Source: Saccharopolyspora erythraea (GTDB lineage Bacteria > Actinomycetota > Actinomycetes > Mycobacteriales > Pseudonocardiaceae). Taken from it: 64,000 nucleotides of DNA. The stretch spans positions 6,637,411 to 6,701,410 of the forward strand of contig NZ_CP054839.1 of NCBI RefSeq assembly GCF_018141105.1, in the 5' to 3' direction. The notes below the pieces were generated by a model, which worked only from the letters and a program-made list of their open reading frames with translations, was not told the origin of the DNA and did no database searches. This document shows positions 23,975-33,491 of the stretch, piece by piece. The first letter of the stretch is position 1, and each line of letters starts with the position of its first letter. The translations under genes and the position numbers were made by a program.

Positions 23975-24036
23975 ACATCGCACCGACAGGCGCCGGACAA
24001 CACGATTTCCTCACCAAAACCGCAAAATCAGGCCAC

Positions 24037-24054
24037 ATGTGTACTAGTACACAT
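24037..24054. promoter_or_regulatory. operator-like palindrome ATGTGTACTAGTACACAT
   Basis: A perfect 18-bp palindrome about 95 bp upstream of the monooxygenase start, in an unusually A/T-rich stretch. It shares the core GTACTAGTAC with the site at 23963 and is probably the stronger site for the GntR–TetR regulator. Confidence 0.75.
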
Positions 24055-24148
24055 ATTCAGTATTCCACGAATTCAGTGCACAGAGACGGAATACCGCTAA
24101 ATACGCCGTACATTTCCTGGTACCGAAAGACTTCCGAAGGAGCACCTG

Positions 24149-25276
24149 ATGCTGAACGTCCTCATCTCCGGCGCCGGTGTCGCGGGCCCCGCACTGGCGT
24201 ACTGGCTGCGCCACCACGGGTTCGGCGCCACCGTCGTGGAACGCGCGCCGGCGATCCGCACCGGCGGCCAGCCGATCGACGTCCGCGGCACGGCGCTGGA
24301 CGTGGTCGAAAGGATGGGGCTGCTCGACGAGATCCGCCGCCACGCCACCGACATGACCGGCATGTCCTACGTGGACCCCTCCGGCGCGGAGCTGTGGCGC
24401 GACACCGGGCGCACGCTCACCGGCGGCGACCTGGCCTGCCCGGACGTCGAGCTCATGCGCAGCGACCTGGTCCGCATCATGCACGCGGCGACCCGCCACG
24501 ACAGCGAGTACGTCCTGGGCGACTCGATCACCTCGATCACCCAGCGCGAGCACGACGTGCTGGTCACCTTCGACCACGGTGCGCCGCGCACCTTCGACCT
24601 CGTCGTCGGCGCCGACGGCCTGCACTCGGCGGTGCGCGGCCTGGTCTTCGGCGACGAGTCGCGCTTCGCGCACCACCTCGACACCTATCTGGCGATCTTC
24701 AGCGTCCCCAACTTCCTCGGGCTGGACCGCTGGCAGGTCTTCCACCAGTCCCCCGGCAAACTCGCCGGAGTGCTCAGCACCCGGCGCAACACCGAGGTGC
24801 GGGCGATGCTCGGGTTCGAGGCACCGCGGCTGGACTTCGACCACCGCGACGTCGAGGGGCAGAAGCGGCTGATGGCCGAGCGCTTCGGCGCGGACGGCTG
24901 GGAGGTGCCCCGGCTGCTGGAGGAGATGTGGCGGGCACCGGACTTTTTCTGCGACTCGATGAGCCAGATCCGGATGCCGGGCTGGTCCAGCGGCCGGGTC
25001 GCGCTCGCCGGCGACGCCGGGTACTGCGCGAGCCCGCTGTCGGGCATGGGCACCAGCCTCGCGCTGGTGGCCGGTTACGTGCTGGCGGGCGAGCTCGCGG
25101 CCGCCGACGGCGACCACACCTCGGCGTTCGCCGCCTACGAGCGGGAAATGCGCGACTACGTCCGGGGGTGCCAGGAACTCGCCATCACCAACGGGCGCGG
25201 CCAGGAGGACCAGGGCCCGCTCAACCGGGCAGCCCGGTCGGTAGCGCTCAAGCCGTACTCGGTGCAACCGGCCTGA
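24149..25276 (+). CDS. FAD-dependent aromatic-type monooxygenase
   Basis: A 375-aa class A flavoprotein monooxygenase. The FAD-binding GxGxxG is in VLISGAGVAGPALAYWLRHHGFGATVVER (residues about 4–33). The DG motif is FDLVVGADGLHSAVRG (about 150–165), and the GD motif is RVALAGDAGYCASPLSGMGTSLALVAGYVLAGEL (about 287–320). It is the size of TetX-like and kynurenine-monooxygenase-like enzymes and lacks the C-terminal thioredoxin-like domain of phenol hydroxylases. It probably hydroxylates a small aromatic or antibiotic-like compound using NAD(P)H and O2. AAGGAGCACCTG precedes the ATG. Divergent control by the GntR–TetR protein is likely, which makes a detoxification role plausible (inference). 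Confidence 0.88.
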   Translation: MLNVLISGAGVAGPALAYWLRHHGFGATVVERAPAIRTGGQPIDVRGTALDVVERMGLLDEIRRHATDMTGMSYVDPSGAELWRDTGRTLTGGDLACPDVELMRSDLVRIMHAATRHDSEYVLGDSITSITQREHDVLVTFDHGAPRTFDLVVGADGLHSAVRGLVFGDESRFAHHLDTYLAIFSVPNFLGLDRWQVFHQSPGKLAGVLSTRRNTEVRAMLGFEAPRLDFDHRDVEGQKRLMAERFGADGWEVPRLLEEMWRAPDFFCDSMSQIRMPGWSSGRVALAGDAGYCASPLSGMGTSLALVAGYVLAGELAAADGDHTSAFAAYEREMRDYVRGCQELAITNGRGQEDQGPLNRAARSVALKPYSVQPA

Positions 25277-25363
25277 CGCCCTGGCTGCCGTGGAAATCCG
25301 GGGGAGCGCGCCACCGGATCCGGCTAGGATGCGAACGGGGATTCGAGCGGAACGGAGTCGCGG

Positions 25364-25927
25364 ATGTTGTCGTGCCGACTGGCCGAGGGTGCCGAGCTCC
25401 GACCGCTGGAACCGTGGCAGGCCGCCGAGTTCGCCGCGTTCGCCGACCGCAACCGGGTCCACCTCGAACGGTGGCTGCCTTGGACGCAACTGGTCACCGA
25501 CGAGGAGTCGGCGCGGGCCTTCCTCCAGCGCTACGCCGACCGGCAGGCCGCCGACGACGGCCGGATCTACGGGATCTGGTCGCACGGCAGGCTGGTCGGC
25601 GGCACCCTCTTCCGCGTCTTCAGCCCTGTCGACGGGCTCTGCGAGATCGGCGTCTGGCTGTCCCCGGAAGCGCAGGGGCACGGGCTGATCACCCGCGCGG
25701 CGCGGCTCATGATCGACTGGGCCGTCGGCGAACGCGGCATGCACCGGGTGGAATGGCGCAACGCGGTCGAGAACGAGCGCAGCAAGGCCGTCGCCAAGCG
25801 GCTGGGCATGACCCTCGACGGCGTCCTGCGGGAGGTTTTCCCCTACCTGGGCCGCAGGTTCGACATCGAGGTGTGGTCGCTGCTGGCGAGCGAGTGGCGT
25901 TCCGGCGACGCGTCCGCACGGGAGTAG
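25364..25927 (+). CDS. GNAT acetyltransferase (RimJ/RimL-like)
   Basis: A 187-aa N-acetyltransferase of the ribosomal-protein acetyltransferase subgroup. ELRPLEPWQAAEFAAFADRNRVHLERWLPW is the usual N-terminal pattern. The acetyl-CoA pyrophosphate loop is represented by LCEIGVWLSPEAQGHGLITRAARLMIDWAVGERGMHRVEWRNAVENERSKAVAKRLGMTLDG. The QGHG loop and the N-x-x-S-x-x-V-x-x-R-x-G segment are diagnostic. The ATG at 25364 has CGGAG upstream. It is 87 bp after the monooxygenase in the same direction and may be co-transcribed. The acceptor (protein N-terminus or small molecule) is unknown. Confidence 0.88.
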   Translation: MLSCRLAEGAELRPLEPWQAAEFAAFADRNRVHLERWLPWTQLVTDEESARAFLQRYADRQAADDGRIYGIWSHGRLVGGTLFRVFSPVDGLCEIGVWLSPEAQGHGLITRAARLMIDWAVGERGMHRVEWRNAVENERSKAVAKRLGMTLDGVLREVFPYLGRRFDIEVWSLLASEWRSGDASARE

Positions 25928-25949
25928 GCGGGCCGAGCAGCGGTGCACC

Positions 25950-25978
25950 GGCGGACCGCTGCCCGGCAGCGGTCCGCC
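25950..25978. terminator. bidirectional terminator hairpin
   Basis: Perfect 14-bp arms (GGCGGACCGCTGCC and its complement) around a single C, between the convergent GNAT and acyl-CoA synthetase genes. Confidence 0.75.
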
Positions 25979-26035
25979 GTCAGCCGCCGATCCGCCGAAG
26001 CCGCCCTCCGGCCCCTCCGCGGTCGCAGCCGGACG

Positions 26036-27862
26036 TTACGACGAGTACATCCCGTCCAGGGCGTCCTGGTTGCGCTCCTCGACGACGCGCCGCTTGACCT
26101 TCAGACTCGGCGTCAGCTCACCGTCCTCGATGGACAGATCGCGGGTGAGGATGGTGAAGCTCTTGATCGTCTCCCACCGGTTGAGCCCGGCGTTGAGCTG
26201 GTCGACGTAGTCCTGCACGAGGTCGCGCACCTCGGCGGAGGAGACGATCTCGGCGTAGCTCCGCCCGTCCAGCCCGTTGTCGCGGGCCCACGGCACGATC
26301 GTCTCCTCGTCCAGGGTCAGCAGCGCCGTGCAGTAGTTGCGCCCCGGCCCGTGCACGAGGAACTGGCTGACGTACGGGCAGATCGCCTTGAACCGGCCCT
26401 CGATCGCCGTCGGCGCGATGTACTTGCCGCCGGAGGTCTTGAACAGGTCCTTCTTGCGGTCGGTGATGCGGATCAGCCCGTCCGGGTCGCGCTCGCCGAT
26501 GTCGCCGGTGTGCAGCCAGCCGTCGGCGTCCAGCGTCTCGGCCGTCTCGGTCTCGCGGTGGTGGTAGCCCGACATCACCCCGGGACCCTTGATCAGGATC
26601 TCGCCGTCCTCGGCGATGCGCATCTCGGTTCCGGGCAGCGGTTCGCCGATGGTGCCGAAGCGGTAGTTGCCGGGCCGGTTGATCGAGGTGCCCGCCGAGG
26701 TCTCGGTCAGACCGTAGCCCTCCAGGATCAGCACGCCCGCCGCGTCGAACCACTCCGCGATCTGCGGGTCCAGCGGCGCGGAGCCGGAGATGAAGAACCG
26801 GATCCGCCCGCCGAAGCGCTCGCGGATCTTGGTGAACACCAGGCGGTCGGCCACCTTGTAGGCCATCGCCAGCCGCGGGGGCACCGGCTGCTTGGCCTGC
26901 CGCAGCCTGGAGACCCGGCGCCCGACGTCGAACGCCCAGTCGAAGATCTTCTTCTTCACGCCGCCCTCGCCGGCGGCCATGGTCACGACCCTCGCGTGGG
27001 CCTTCTCGAAGATCCGCGGCGCCGCGCCCATGACGGTCGGCCGCACCACGGCGAGGTTGTCGACCAGCCGGTCGATCCGGCCGTCGATCGCGGTCGCGAA
27101 CCCGACGGCGAGCTGCGCGCACATCAGGACCTTGCCGAAGGCGTGGGCCATCGGCAGCCAGAAGTACTGCAGGTCGTCGGCCGAGACGATGCCCTGCTCG
27201 GCCACCGCCCAGCCCTCGTAGGTCCACGCCGAGTGCAGCAGCCGCACGCCCTTGGGCGCGCCGGTGGTGCCGGAGGTGTAGATGACGGTCGCCAGCGCGT
27301 CCGGCGCGGTGGCCTCGACTCGCTCGCGCACCACGTCCGGGCGTTCGGATAGCAGCTGGCCGCCGAGGTCCTCCAGCTCGGCCAGCGAGATCACCCAGTC
27401 GCCGTCGGGCGTGCCGTCGAAAGTGACCACCTTGCAGACGTCGCCCAGCTCGTCGCGGTGCTCGCGCAGCTTGGCGATCTGCTCGTCGTCCTCGGCGAAG
27501 ACGATGCGGCTGCCGGAGTCGGACAGGATGTAGGCGACCTCCGACGACACCGTGCTCGGGTAGACGGTGGTGGTCGCCGCGCCGGCGCACATGATCGCCA
27601 GGTCGGCCAGCACCCACTCGTACCTGGTCCCCGAGGCGATCGCGACCCGCTCCTGCGGCCCGATGCCCAGGGTCAGCAGTCCGGCCGCGAGCTCGGCGAC
27701 CCGGTCCGCGGCCTGCGCCCAGGTGACCGACTCCCAGCGGTCACCCCGCGGGAAGCGGTAGGCCTCCAGGTCCGGGGTGTCGGCGACCCGGTCGAGGAAC
27801 ATCCGGCCGACCGAGGCCGGACGCCGTTCGACGCCGGTCGGGGTCTGCGTGCTGGCTTCCAT
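26036..27862 (-). CDS. long-chain fatty-acid–CoA ligase (FadD15-like)
   Basis: A 608-aa member of the acyl-activating enzyme superfamily, close in length to mycobacterial FadD15. The P-loop is YTSGTTGAPKG (195–205). The A5-type motif GYGLTETSAGTSINRPG and the FISGSAPLDPQIAEWF region suit long-chain acyl ligases. The hinge and A8 region are DGWLHTGDIGERDPDGLIRITDRKKDLFKTSGGKYIAP, and the C-terminal lysine is in LTPSLKVKRR. It activates fatty acids to acyl-CoA via acyl-AMP, for degradation or lipid synthesis. The ATG has GGAGGG six bases upstream. No transmembrane segment. Monocistronic. Confidence 0.93.
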   Translation of the reverse strand: MEASTQTPTGVERRPASVGRMFLDRVADTPDLEAYRFPRGDRWESVTWAQAADRVAELAAGLLTLGIGPQERVAIASGTRYEWVLADLAIMCAGAATTTVYPSTVSSEVAYILSDSGSRIVFAEDDEQIAKLREHRDELGDVCKVVTFDGTPDGDWVISLAELEDLGGQLLSERPDVVRERVEATAPDALATVIYTSGTTGAPKGVRLLHSAWTYEGWAVAEQGIVSADDLQYFWLPMAHAFGKVLMCAQLAVGFATAIDGRIDRLVDNLAVVRPTVMGAAPRIFEKAHARVVTMAAGEGGVKKKIFDWAFDVGRRVSRLRQAKQPVPPRLAMAYKVADRLVFTKIRERFGGRIRFFISGSAPLDPQIAEWFDAAGVLILEGYGLTETSAGTSINRPGNYRFGTIGEPLPGTEMRIAEDGEILIKGPGVMSGYHHRETETAETLDADGWLHTGDIGERDPDGLIRITDRKKDLFKTSGGKYIAPTAIEGRFKAICPYVSQFLVHGPGRNYCTALLTLDEETIVPWARDNGLDGRSYAEIVSSAEVRDLVQDYVDQLNAGLNRWETIKSFTILTRDLSIEDGELTPSLKVKRRVVEERNQDALDGMYSS

Positions 27863-28144
27863 CGAAAACCCTCCGGGGAGTGGAACAGACAAAACGCCCT
27901 GCGGGGGCGGGGTTTCCCAGCACACTAGAACAAATAGCTACTTGCGGGTAGCCCGAATGTCGGCCAGTGACCCGATTGGACCGATCCGGTACCCGCTCGC
28001 TACCGGGACGAGTCCCCGGCAGGTGAGCCGCGGGCGGCCCGGGCTCCGGGATGAGCCGCACGCGTCGGGCTCGGGGTGGTGAGCCGAAAACGGCGAACGT
28101 GAACCGCGGAGCCCGGCGGTGCGGGCTCCGCGGCGGGCACGGGC

Positions 28145-28408
28145 TCAGGCCTCGGCGAGCAGGTGGTCGACGTGGTCGGCGAACGCCGCCAGGCCCTCCA
28201 GCAGCGCGGTGTACTCGGCTTCCCGGTGGCCGACCTCCAACCAGTGGCGCAGCATGGCGGCCTCGTGCCGCAGGCCCGTCAGGTCGTCGGCGTCGGCGGT
28301 GTCCAGCACGTCGATCCGGTACCGCAGGACGCGGGCGGACTCCAGCGCGGTCAGCACCGGCAGCAGGCCGGACTCGCCGTGGGCGCATGGCGACTGGTTC
28401 AGGATCAA
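28145..28408 (-). CDS. small helical protein of unknown function
   Basis: An 87-aa protein with strong helical and amphipathic character (LLPVLTALESARVLRYRIDVLDTADADDLTGLRHEAAMLRHWLEVGHREAEYTALLEGLAAFADHVDHLLAEA). I start at the TTG at 28408 because GAGGAG lies five bases upstream. An ATG at 28465 in the same frame would add 19 residues that look non-coding. One cysteine; no signal or membrane segment. Family not recognised. Single gene between the acyl-CoA synthetase and lysozyme genes. Confidence 0.6.
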   Translation of the reverse strand: MILNQSPCAHGESGLLPVLTALESARVLRYRIDVLDTADADDLTGLRHEAAMLRHWLEVGHREAEYTALLEGLAAFADHVDHLLAEA

Positions 28409-28570
28409 AGCGTCTCCTCGCGGTCGGGACCGGAAGAGCTCTGCCCTCCCGGTGTCCGTCAGCATGCACGTTCGAACCGCGCACCGTCACGGGCCCTTGG
28501 TCCCGACCTGCGCGGACGCACGAGAACGGGCCGCCCGCGCGGTGCGGACGGCCCGTTGTACCTGACCGGG

Positions 28571-29803
28571 TCAGTTCGAGGCCAGCTGCTTGAGACGCTC
28601 GATACCACCCTGGAACTGGTTCAGGTCGGTCGGCTTGCTGATGCCAGCCACCTTGCCGCTGTCGGTGTACTGCCAGAAGTCCCAGTTGTCGAAGCCCGCG
28701 GGGACCTTCGGGTTGCTCACACCGTAGGAGGCCAGCCACAGCGGGTGGTCACCGTAGTCGGCGGTGCCGCCCATGCACTGGTTCCAGAAGGACGGGTTGG
28801 CGTAGATGATCGGGTCCTTGCCGGTCGCGTCCTTGATCTTGCGGTTGAAGGTGTCGGTCCACTGGTGCATCTCCTGCACCGACAGTCCGTAGCAGCCGCC
28901 GCCCTTCGGGTCGACCTCCAGGTCGAGCACCGGAGGCAGGGAGCGGCCGTCGGGCTGGTAGTCGGCGGTGGCCAGCAGCCGGTCGGCCTGCGCCTCGGCG
29001 GACTTGTCGGGCCGCGCGAAGTGGTAGGCACCGGCGATCAGCCCGGCCTCCTTGGCGCCGTGGTACTGCTCGCTGTAGCGGGGGTTGGTGAAGCTGGTGC
29101 CGTCGGTGGCCAGCACGAAGGTGAACTGCTTGCCGTCGGCGGCGACCTTGCGCCAGTCGATGGAGCCGTTGTGGTTGGAGACGTCGATGCCCTCGGCGGG
29201 CGGACCCCACGGAGCCTCCGGCTCGGGGCCGGGCGGCGCCTCCGGCGGCACGTCCCCGTCGCCGCCGTGCGGGTCGGCCGGAACCGGAGCCTGCCCCGGG
29301 TTCTGCGGGGAGCCCGCGGGCAGCGCGGCCGTCTGCGCGGCCTCCTCCACGTCCTGGCCGCCGGAGGTGCCGCCGGCGCTGCCGACCACGACGGCGACGA
29401 TGCCGAGCGCGGCCGCCACGGCGCCGAGCTGCATCGAGCGCACCCGGGCGGGCACCGCGGACTGCCTGCCCGCGGTCAGGTCGTTGCCGAAGGCCGAGCC
29501 CAGCTTGCCCTGGACCTTGCCCTGGGCCGCTTCCACCTGCGGCGCCACCCTCTCCCAGAGGCGCCGCGCGAGCGGAGCGATCCACTGCTGGATGCGCAGC
29601 AGCAGCGGCGCGAGCCACTGCCGCAGGCGCTGCGCGGCGGGCGACTCACCGATCCGGTGAACCACCGGCCGAACCTGGTCCACGGCGGAACGCACCGCGT
29701 GGTCGGCCTTGAGGGCCGAGGAACGCAGACCGCGGTCCTGCGTCTCGTTCGAGGTGTCGGGGTTTTCGGGGTTTCGGGATTGGTCGGGGGATTCGGGTTT
29801 CAC
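28571..29803 (-). CDS. membrane-anchored GH25 lysozyme-like muramidase
   Basis: About 410 aa. A cytosolic N-terminal region (residues about 1–120) rich in helices is followed by one transmembrane segment (MQLGAVAAALGIVAVVVGSAG). A Pro/Gly/Asp-rich linker (PADPHGGDGDVPPEAPPGPEPEAP) leads to a GH25 domain outside the cell. The GH25 marks are GIDVSNHNGSIDWRKV, TDGTSFTNPRYSEQYHGAKEAGLIAGAYHFARP, the acidic active-site strand PPVLDLEVDPKGG, and WDFWQYTDSGKVAGISKPTDLNQFQGG. It should cleave the glycan strands of peptidoglycan. Type II membrane topology is inferred. The start is one of two GTGs (29803 or 29815); neither has a perfect ribosome site. Confidence 0.88.
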   Translation of the reverse strand: MKPESPDQSRNPENPDTSNETQDRGLRSSALKADHAVRSAVDQVRPVVHRIGESPAAQRLRQWLAPLLLRIQQWIAPLARRLWERVAPQVEAAQGKVQGKLGSAFGNDLTAGRQSAVPARVRSMQLGAVAAALGIVAVVVGSAGGTSGGQDVEEAAQTAALPAGSPQNPGQAPVPADPHGGDGDVPPEAPPGPEPEAPWGPPAEGIDVSNHNGSIDWRKVAADGKQFTFVLATDGTSFTNPRYSEQYHGAKEAGLIAGAYHFARPDKSAEAQADRLLATADYQPDGRSLPPVLDLEVDPKGGGCYGLSVQEMHQWTDTFNRKIKDATGKDPIIYANPSFWNQCMGGTADYGDHPLWLASYGVSNPKVPAGFDNWDFWQYTDSGKVAGISKPTDLNQFQGGIERLKQLASN

Positions 29804-30308
29804 GTGTCCCCACACTCCGGCACGGAGAGTGCACGAGCATCGCGGTTTGTACGTACGCGACTACCTAGATTGACCCATTAGAGGTAACCCTGGACCGTCA
29901 TAGCGATTACGCGACGTGAGAATCCGGCTGTTTTTTGGCGTGGGTCACAGACCTCGGTCACAACGAGCGACGACGAGACCCCGGACACAGCGGGTGACCG
30001 ATGACCTTGCCCCGGGCCTTCTCCAGGGGCAGCCGGCCCCTGGCCGGGGGCGGCTCCTGGGCATCGCTCGAGGTCGCGGCTGGGCCCCGCCGATCTCCCG
30101 GCTCGACCCGGCGGCGGAGTCTGCCACAGCGGCGCGGCGCTGCCCGCGGCACCTCCGGCGCTCGGTGCTCTCCCTCTCCGGCGGGTGCGAAAGTGCTGGG
30201 CAAGCGGGTGCCGACACGCCGACGCGAGTGCCGGGCGGGGCCGTTCGCGGCTTCCGGCAGAATGCACGGCGGATCTTCGGCGTAGCTCGGATAAGGCGGA
30301 TCAGGATC
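29804..30308. other. 505-bp gap between divergent GH25 and tex genes
   Basis: This gap should hold both promoters. A TTGACC at about 29869 and a small palindrome TACGTA at about 29853 are visible, and two GGTCAC boxes about 16 bp apart near 29943–29965. No RNA fold or frame stands out. The open frames here lack ribosome sites and have arginine/proline-rich shadow composition, so I call no gene. Confidence 0.4.
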
Positions 30309-32660
30309 GTGACGACATCTGTTCACCACAAGATCGCCGAGGAGCTCGGCGTCCGCGAGCGACAGGTGCAGGCGGCAGTCGACCTCCTCGACGGCGGGGC
30401 GACCGTGCCGTTCATCGCCCGCTACCGCAAGGAGGCGACCGGCGCCCTCGACGACGCCCAGCTGCGCACCCTGGAAGACCGCCTGCGCTACCTGCGCGAG
30501 CTGGAGGAGCGGCGCGCGACGGTGCTGGAGTCGATCCGCTCCCAGGGCAAGCTCGACGACGCGCTGGAAGCCAGCATCATGGCCGCCGACTCCAAGGCCC
30601 GGCTGGAGGACATCTACCTGCCCTTCAAGCCCAAGCGCCGGACCAAGGCCCAGATCGCCATCGAGGCGGGGCTGCAGCCGCTGGCCGACCTGCTGCTCTC
30701 GGACCCCTCGCACGACCCGCGCGAGACCGCGGCGGGCTACGTCGACGCCGACAAGGGCGTGGCCGACGCGCAGGCCGCGCTCGACGGCGCGCGGGCGATC
30801 CTGGTCGAGCGCTTCTCCGAGGACGCCGACCTGATCGGCGACCTGCGCGAGCGCATGTGGACGCGCGGCAGGCTCGTCTCCCGCGTCCGCGACGGCAAGG
30901 ACGAGGAGGGCGCGAAGTTCTCCGACTACTTCGAGTTCTCCGAGGCCTTCACCGACCTGCCCTCGCACCGCATCCTCGCGATGTTCCGGGGCGAGAAGGA
31001 GGAGTTCCTCGACATCGCGCTCGAACCCGACGACGGCAACGAGCAGTCCGAGGGGCCCACCGAGTACGAGCGCCGCATCGCCCAGCGGTTCGACATCGCC
31101 GACCAGGGGCGCCCGGCCGACCGCTGGCTGTCGGACGTCGTGCGCTGGGCCTGGCGCACCCGCATCCTCACCCACCTCGGCATCGACCTGCGGCTGCGGC
31201 TGCGCCAGTCCGCCGAGGACGAGGCCGTCCGGATCTTCGCGGCCAACCTGCGCGACCTGCTGCTGGCGGCCCCGGCGGGCACCCGCGCGACCATGGGCCT
31301 GGACCCGGGCTTCCGCACCGGTGTGAAGGTCGCCGTCGTCGACGGCACCGGCAAGGTGGTGGCCACCGACACCATCTACCCCCACCAGCCGCAGCAGCGC
31401 TGGGACGAGGCGATCGCCAAGCTGGAGAAGCTGGCCCGCGCGCACGGCGTCGACCTGGTCGCCATCGGCAACGGCACGGCCTCGCGCGAGACCGACAAGC
31501 TCGCCGCTGAGCTGATCAAGAAGCACGCCGACCTCAAGCTCACCAAGATCTCGGTCTCGGAGGCGGGCGCGTCGGTGTACTCCGCGTCTCCCTACGCCTC
31601 CCGCGAGCTGCCCGACCTCGACGTGTCGCTGCGCGGCGCGGTGTCGATCGCGCGCAGGCTGCAGGACCCGCTGGCCGAGCTGGTCAAGATCGACCCGAAG
31701 TCGATCGGCGTCGGCCAGTACCAGCACGACGTGTCCGAGACCAAGCTGTCGCGTTCCCTGGACGCGGTGGTCGAGGACTGCGTGAACGCCGTGGGCGTCG
31801 ACGTCAACACGGCCTCCGCGCCGCTGCTGACCCGGGTCTCGGGCATCGGCGAGGGGCTGGCCGAGAACATCGTCGTGCACCGCGACGCCAACGGCCCGTT
31901 CCGCTCGCGCAAGTCGCTCAAGGACGTGGCGCGGCTCGGACCCAAGGCGTTCGAGCAGTGCGCGGGCTTCCTGCGGATCCCGGACGGTGACGACCCGCTG
32001 GACTCCTCCGCCGTGCACCCCGAGGCCTACCCCGTGGTGCGCCGCATCCTGGAGCGGACCGACGACGGGATCTCCGGGCTCATCGGCAACACCCGGGTGC
32101 TGCGCGGCCTCAAGCCGGAGAGCTTCGTCGACGACAAGTTCGGCCTGCCGACCGTCACCGACATCCTGTCCGAGCTCGAGAAGCCCGGACGCGACCCGCG
32201 CCCGACCTTCAAGACGGCGACCTTCGCCGACGGTGTGGAGAAGATCGGCGACCTCAAGCCCGGCATGCGCCTGGAGGGCGTGGTCACCAACGTCGCCGCC
32301 TTCGGCGCGTTCGTCGACATCGGCGTGCACCAGGACGGCCTCGTGCACGTCTCGGCCATGTCGAAGAACTTCGTCAGCGACCCCCACGACGTCGTCAAGT
32401 CCGGCGACGTGGTCCGCGTCAAGGTCCTCGACGTCGACATCCCGCGCAAGCGGATCTCCCTGACCCTCCGGCTCGACGACGAAACCAACGGCTCCGGCGG
32501 CCGCGCGGAGCGCGGCCAGTCCGCCGGAGGCGGCGGGGCCGGCGGCGCGGGCGGCCGCCGCAACGGCGGCGGCAAGCGCCCGCAGCGCGGGCAGCAGCGC
32601 GACGGCCAGCAGCGCCGCGAGGCGCCGCAAGGCGCCCTCGCGGACGGGCCGGGGCCCTGA
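30309..32660 (+). CDS. tex: Tex-family S1 RNA-binding protein, 3' end apparently truncated
   Basis: 783 aa. It has the Tex order: helical N-domain (about 1–190), a YqgF-like RNase H fold from [20 protein letters not shown] (about 330), helix-hairpin-helix repeats ([44 protein letters not shown] and [22 protein letters not shown]), and an S1 domain ([34 protein letters not shown], about 650–720). A Gly/Arg/Gln-rich tail follows. Tex binds nucleic acid and acts in transcription-linked processes. The tail ends …[12 protein letters not shown], whereas actinobacterial Tex proteins normally end ALADALRRAGL or similar. The last four codons are the antisense of the infB fragment. The start is the GTG at 30309, with AGGA upstream. 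Confidence 0.93.
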   Translation: MTTSVHHKIAEELGVRERQVQAAVDLLDGGATVPFIARYRKEATGALDDAQLRTLEDRLRYLRELEERRATVLESIRSQGKLDDALEASIMAADSKARLEDIYLPFKPKRRTKAQIAIEAGLQPLADLLLSDPSHDPRETAAGYVDADKGVADAQAALDGARAILVERFSEDADLIGDLRERMWTRGRLVSRVRDGKDEEGAKFSDYFEFSEAFTDLPSHRILAMFRGEKEEFLDIALEPDDGNEQSEGPTEYERRIAQRFDIADQGRPADRWLSDVVRWAWRTRILTHLGIDLRLRLRQSAEDEAVRIFAANLRDLLLAAPAGTRATMGLDPGFRTGVKVAVVDGTGKVVATDTIYPHQPQQRWDEAIAKLEKLARAHGVDLVAIGNGTASRETDKLAAELIKKHADLKLTKISVSEAGASVYSASPYASRELPDLDVSLRGAVSIARRLQDPLAELVKIDPKSIGVGQYQHDVSETKLSRSLDAVVEDCVNAVGVDVNTASAPLLTRVSGIGEGLAENIVVHRDANGPFRSRKSLKDVARLGPKAFEQCAGFLRIPDGDDPLDSSAVHPEAYPVVRRILERTDDGISGLIGNTRVLRGLKPESFVDDKFGLPTVTDILSELEKPGRDPRPTFKTATFADGVEKIGDLKPGMRLEGVVTNVAAFGAFVDIGVHQDGLVHVSAMSKNFVSDPHDVVKSGDVVRVKVLDVDIPRKRISLTLRLDDETNGSGGRAERGQSAGGGGAGGAGGRRNGGGKRPQRGQQRDGQQRREAPQGALADGPGP
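32636..32646. other. probable join between tex and infB
   Basis: At about 32,641 the plus-strand tex tail stops matching its family after ALAD, and the minus-strand infB coding stops at QGQGPGPS-like sequence. A few bases (GGACG) fit both sides. This is either a rearrangement breakpoint or an assembly join. Confidence 0.6.
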
Positions 32661-33400
32661 CCGCCCTGGCGCTGGCCACCGCCGGGCCCCGGGCGCGGCG
32701 GACGCTGCGCCGGGGCGCCGCTGCCGACGCCGAACGGGTTGTTGCCGACACGCGGCGAGCGCGGGCCGGGCTTGGGCGACTGCGGCCTGGGCGGCACGAC
32801 ACCGGCGTCGGCGTCGCCACCACCGCGGGAGCCGGGCTTGGGGCCCGGCTTCGGGCCCGGCTTGGGTCCGCCGGGCTTGGGTCCGGACCGCTCGGAGCGA
32901 GGCTGCTCCGAACGCGGCTGCTCGGATCGAGACTGCTCGGACCGAGGCTGCTCGGACCGAGACTGCTCGGACCGAGGCTGCGCGGGCGCGTCGGCCTTGG
33001 CCGCCGGGGCCGGGGCCTCCTCGAACGGCTTGGTCTCGGGCGCGGGCGGCTTGGGGCCCGGCTTCGGACCCGGCTTGGGACCGGGCTTCGGGCGCTCACC
33101 CGACGGCGCCTCCTGGCGCGGTCCCGGCTTCGGGCCGGGCTTGGGCGCCTGCGCCTCGGTGCGGCCGGAGGACTCCGGCGGGCGGGGCGGCGCGGGCTTG
33201 GCGCGGCCGTTGGAGTCGCCGCCGCCCTTCTTGCCGCCGGACTTCGGGAACGCGTCCCGGAGCCTGCGCGCCACCGGCGCCTCCACCGTGGAGGACGCAG
33301 ACTTGACGTACTCGCCCTGTTCGGCGAGCTTGTTGAGAACTTCCTTGCTTGTCACGCCGAGCTCTTTGGCGAGCTCGTGTACGCGGGCCTTGCCTGCCAC
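32642..33400 (-). pseudogene. infB: translation initiation factor IF-2, N-terminal fragment only
   Basis: From the GTG at 33400 (GAGGAG four bases upstream) the protein begins [51 protein letters not shown], the IF-2 N-terminal domain. It continues into the Pro/Gly/Lys linker with PGPKPGP repeats, a (R)SEQ(P/S) pentapeptide tract and [15 protein letters not shown], where the linker normally continues before the GTPase. After about 253 codons the frame enters the antisense of tex and stays open to 32027 by chance. The G-domain (GHVDHGKT) and the C-terminal domains that bind initiator tRNA are absent from the window. IF-2 is essential, so an intact 3' part must exist elsewhere in a living cell. 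It lies 91 bp downstream of the ylxR stop in the nusA operon. Confidence 0.85.
32891..32980. repeat. six 15-bp tandem repeats in infB
   Basis: Six units of CTCGGACCGAGGCTG or variants, starting every 15 bases from 32891. On the minus strand they encode the pentapeptide repeat [10 protein letters not shown] of the IF-2 linker. Confidence 0.85.
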
Positions 33401-33491
33401 TGCTCTCCTCATCTGGTGAGGCCGGGCGGCAGTCCCGCTCGACCTCGTCCTATCGCCGATGCGCGTTCATGGCTTCAGCTTCACGGCTGAT

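Noticed and set aside
29878-30267. A 129-codon minus-strand frame upstream of the GH25 gene
   Set aside because: Arg/Pro/Gly-rich, no ribosome site, overlaps the probable promoter region of both neighbours.
29958-32630. An 890-codon frame antisense to tex
   Set aside because: Valine/leucine/aspartate-rich mirror of the tex codons, with no ribosome site or domain; tex is certain.
32027-32641. C-terminal 205 codons of the open infB frame
   Set aside because: They are the antisense of tex and do not resemble IF-2; included in the ORF only because stops are rare.
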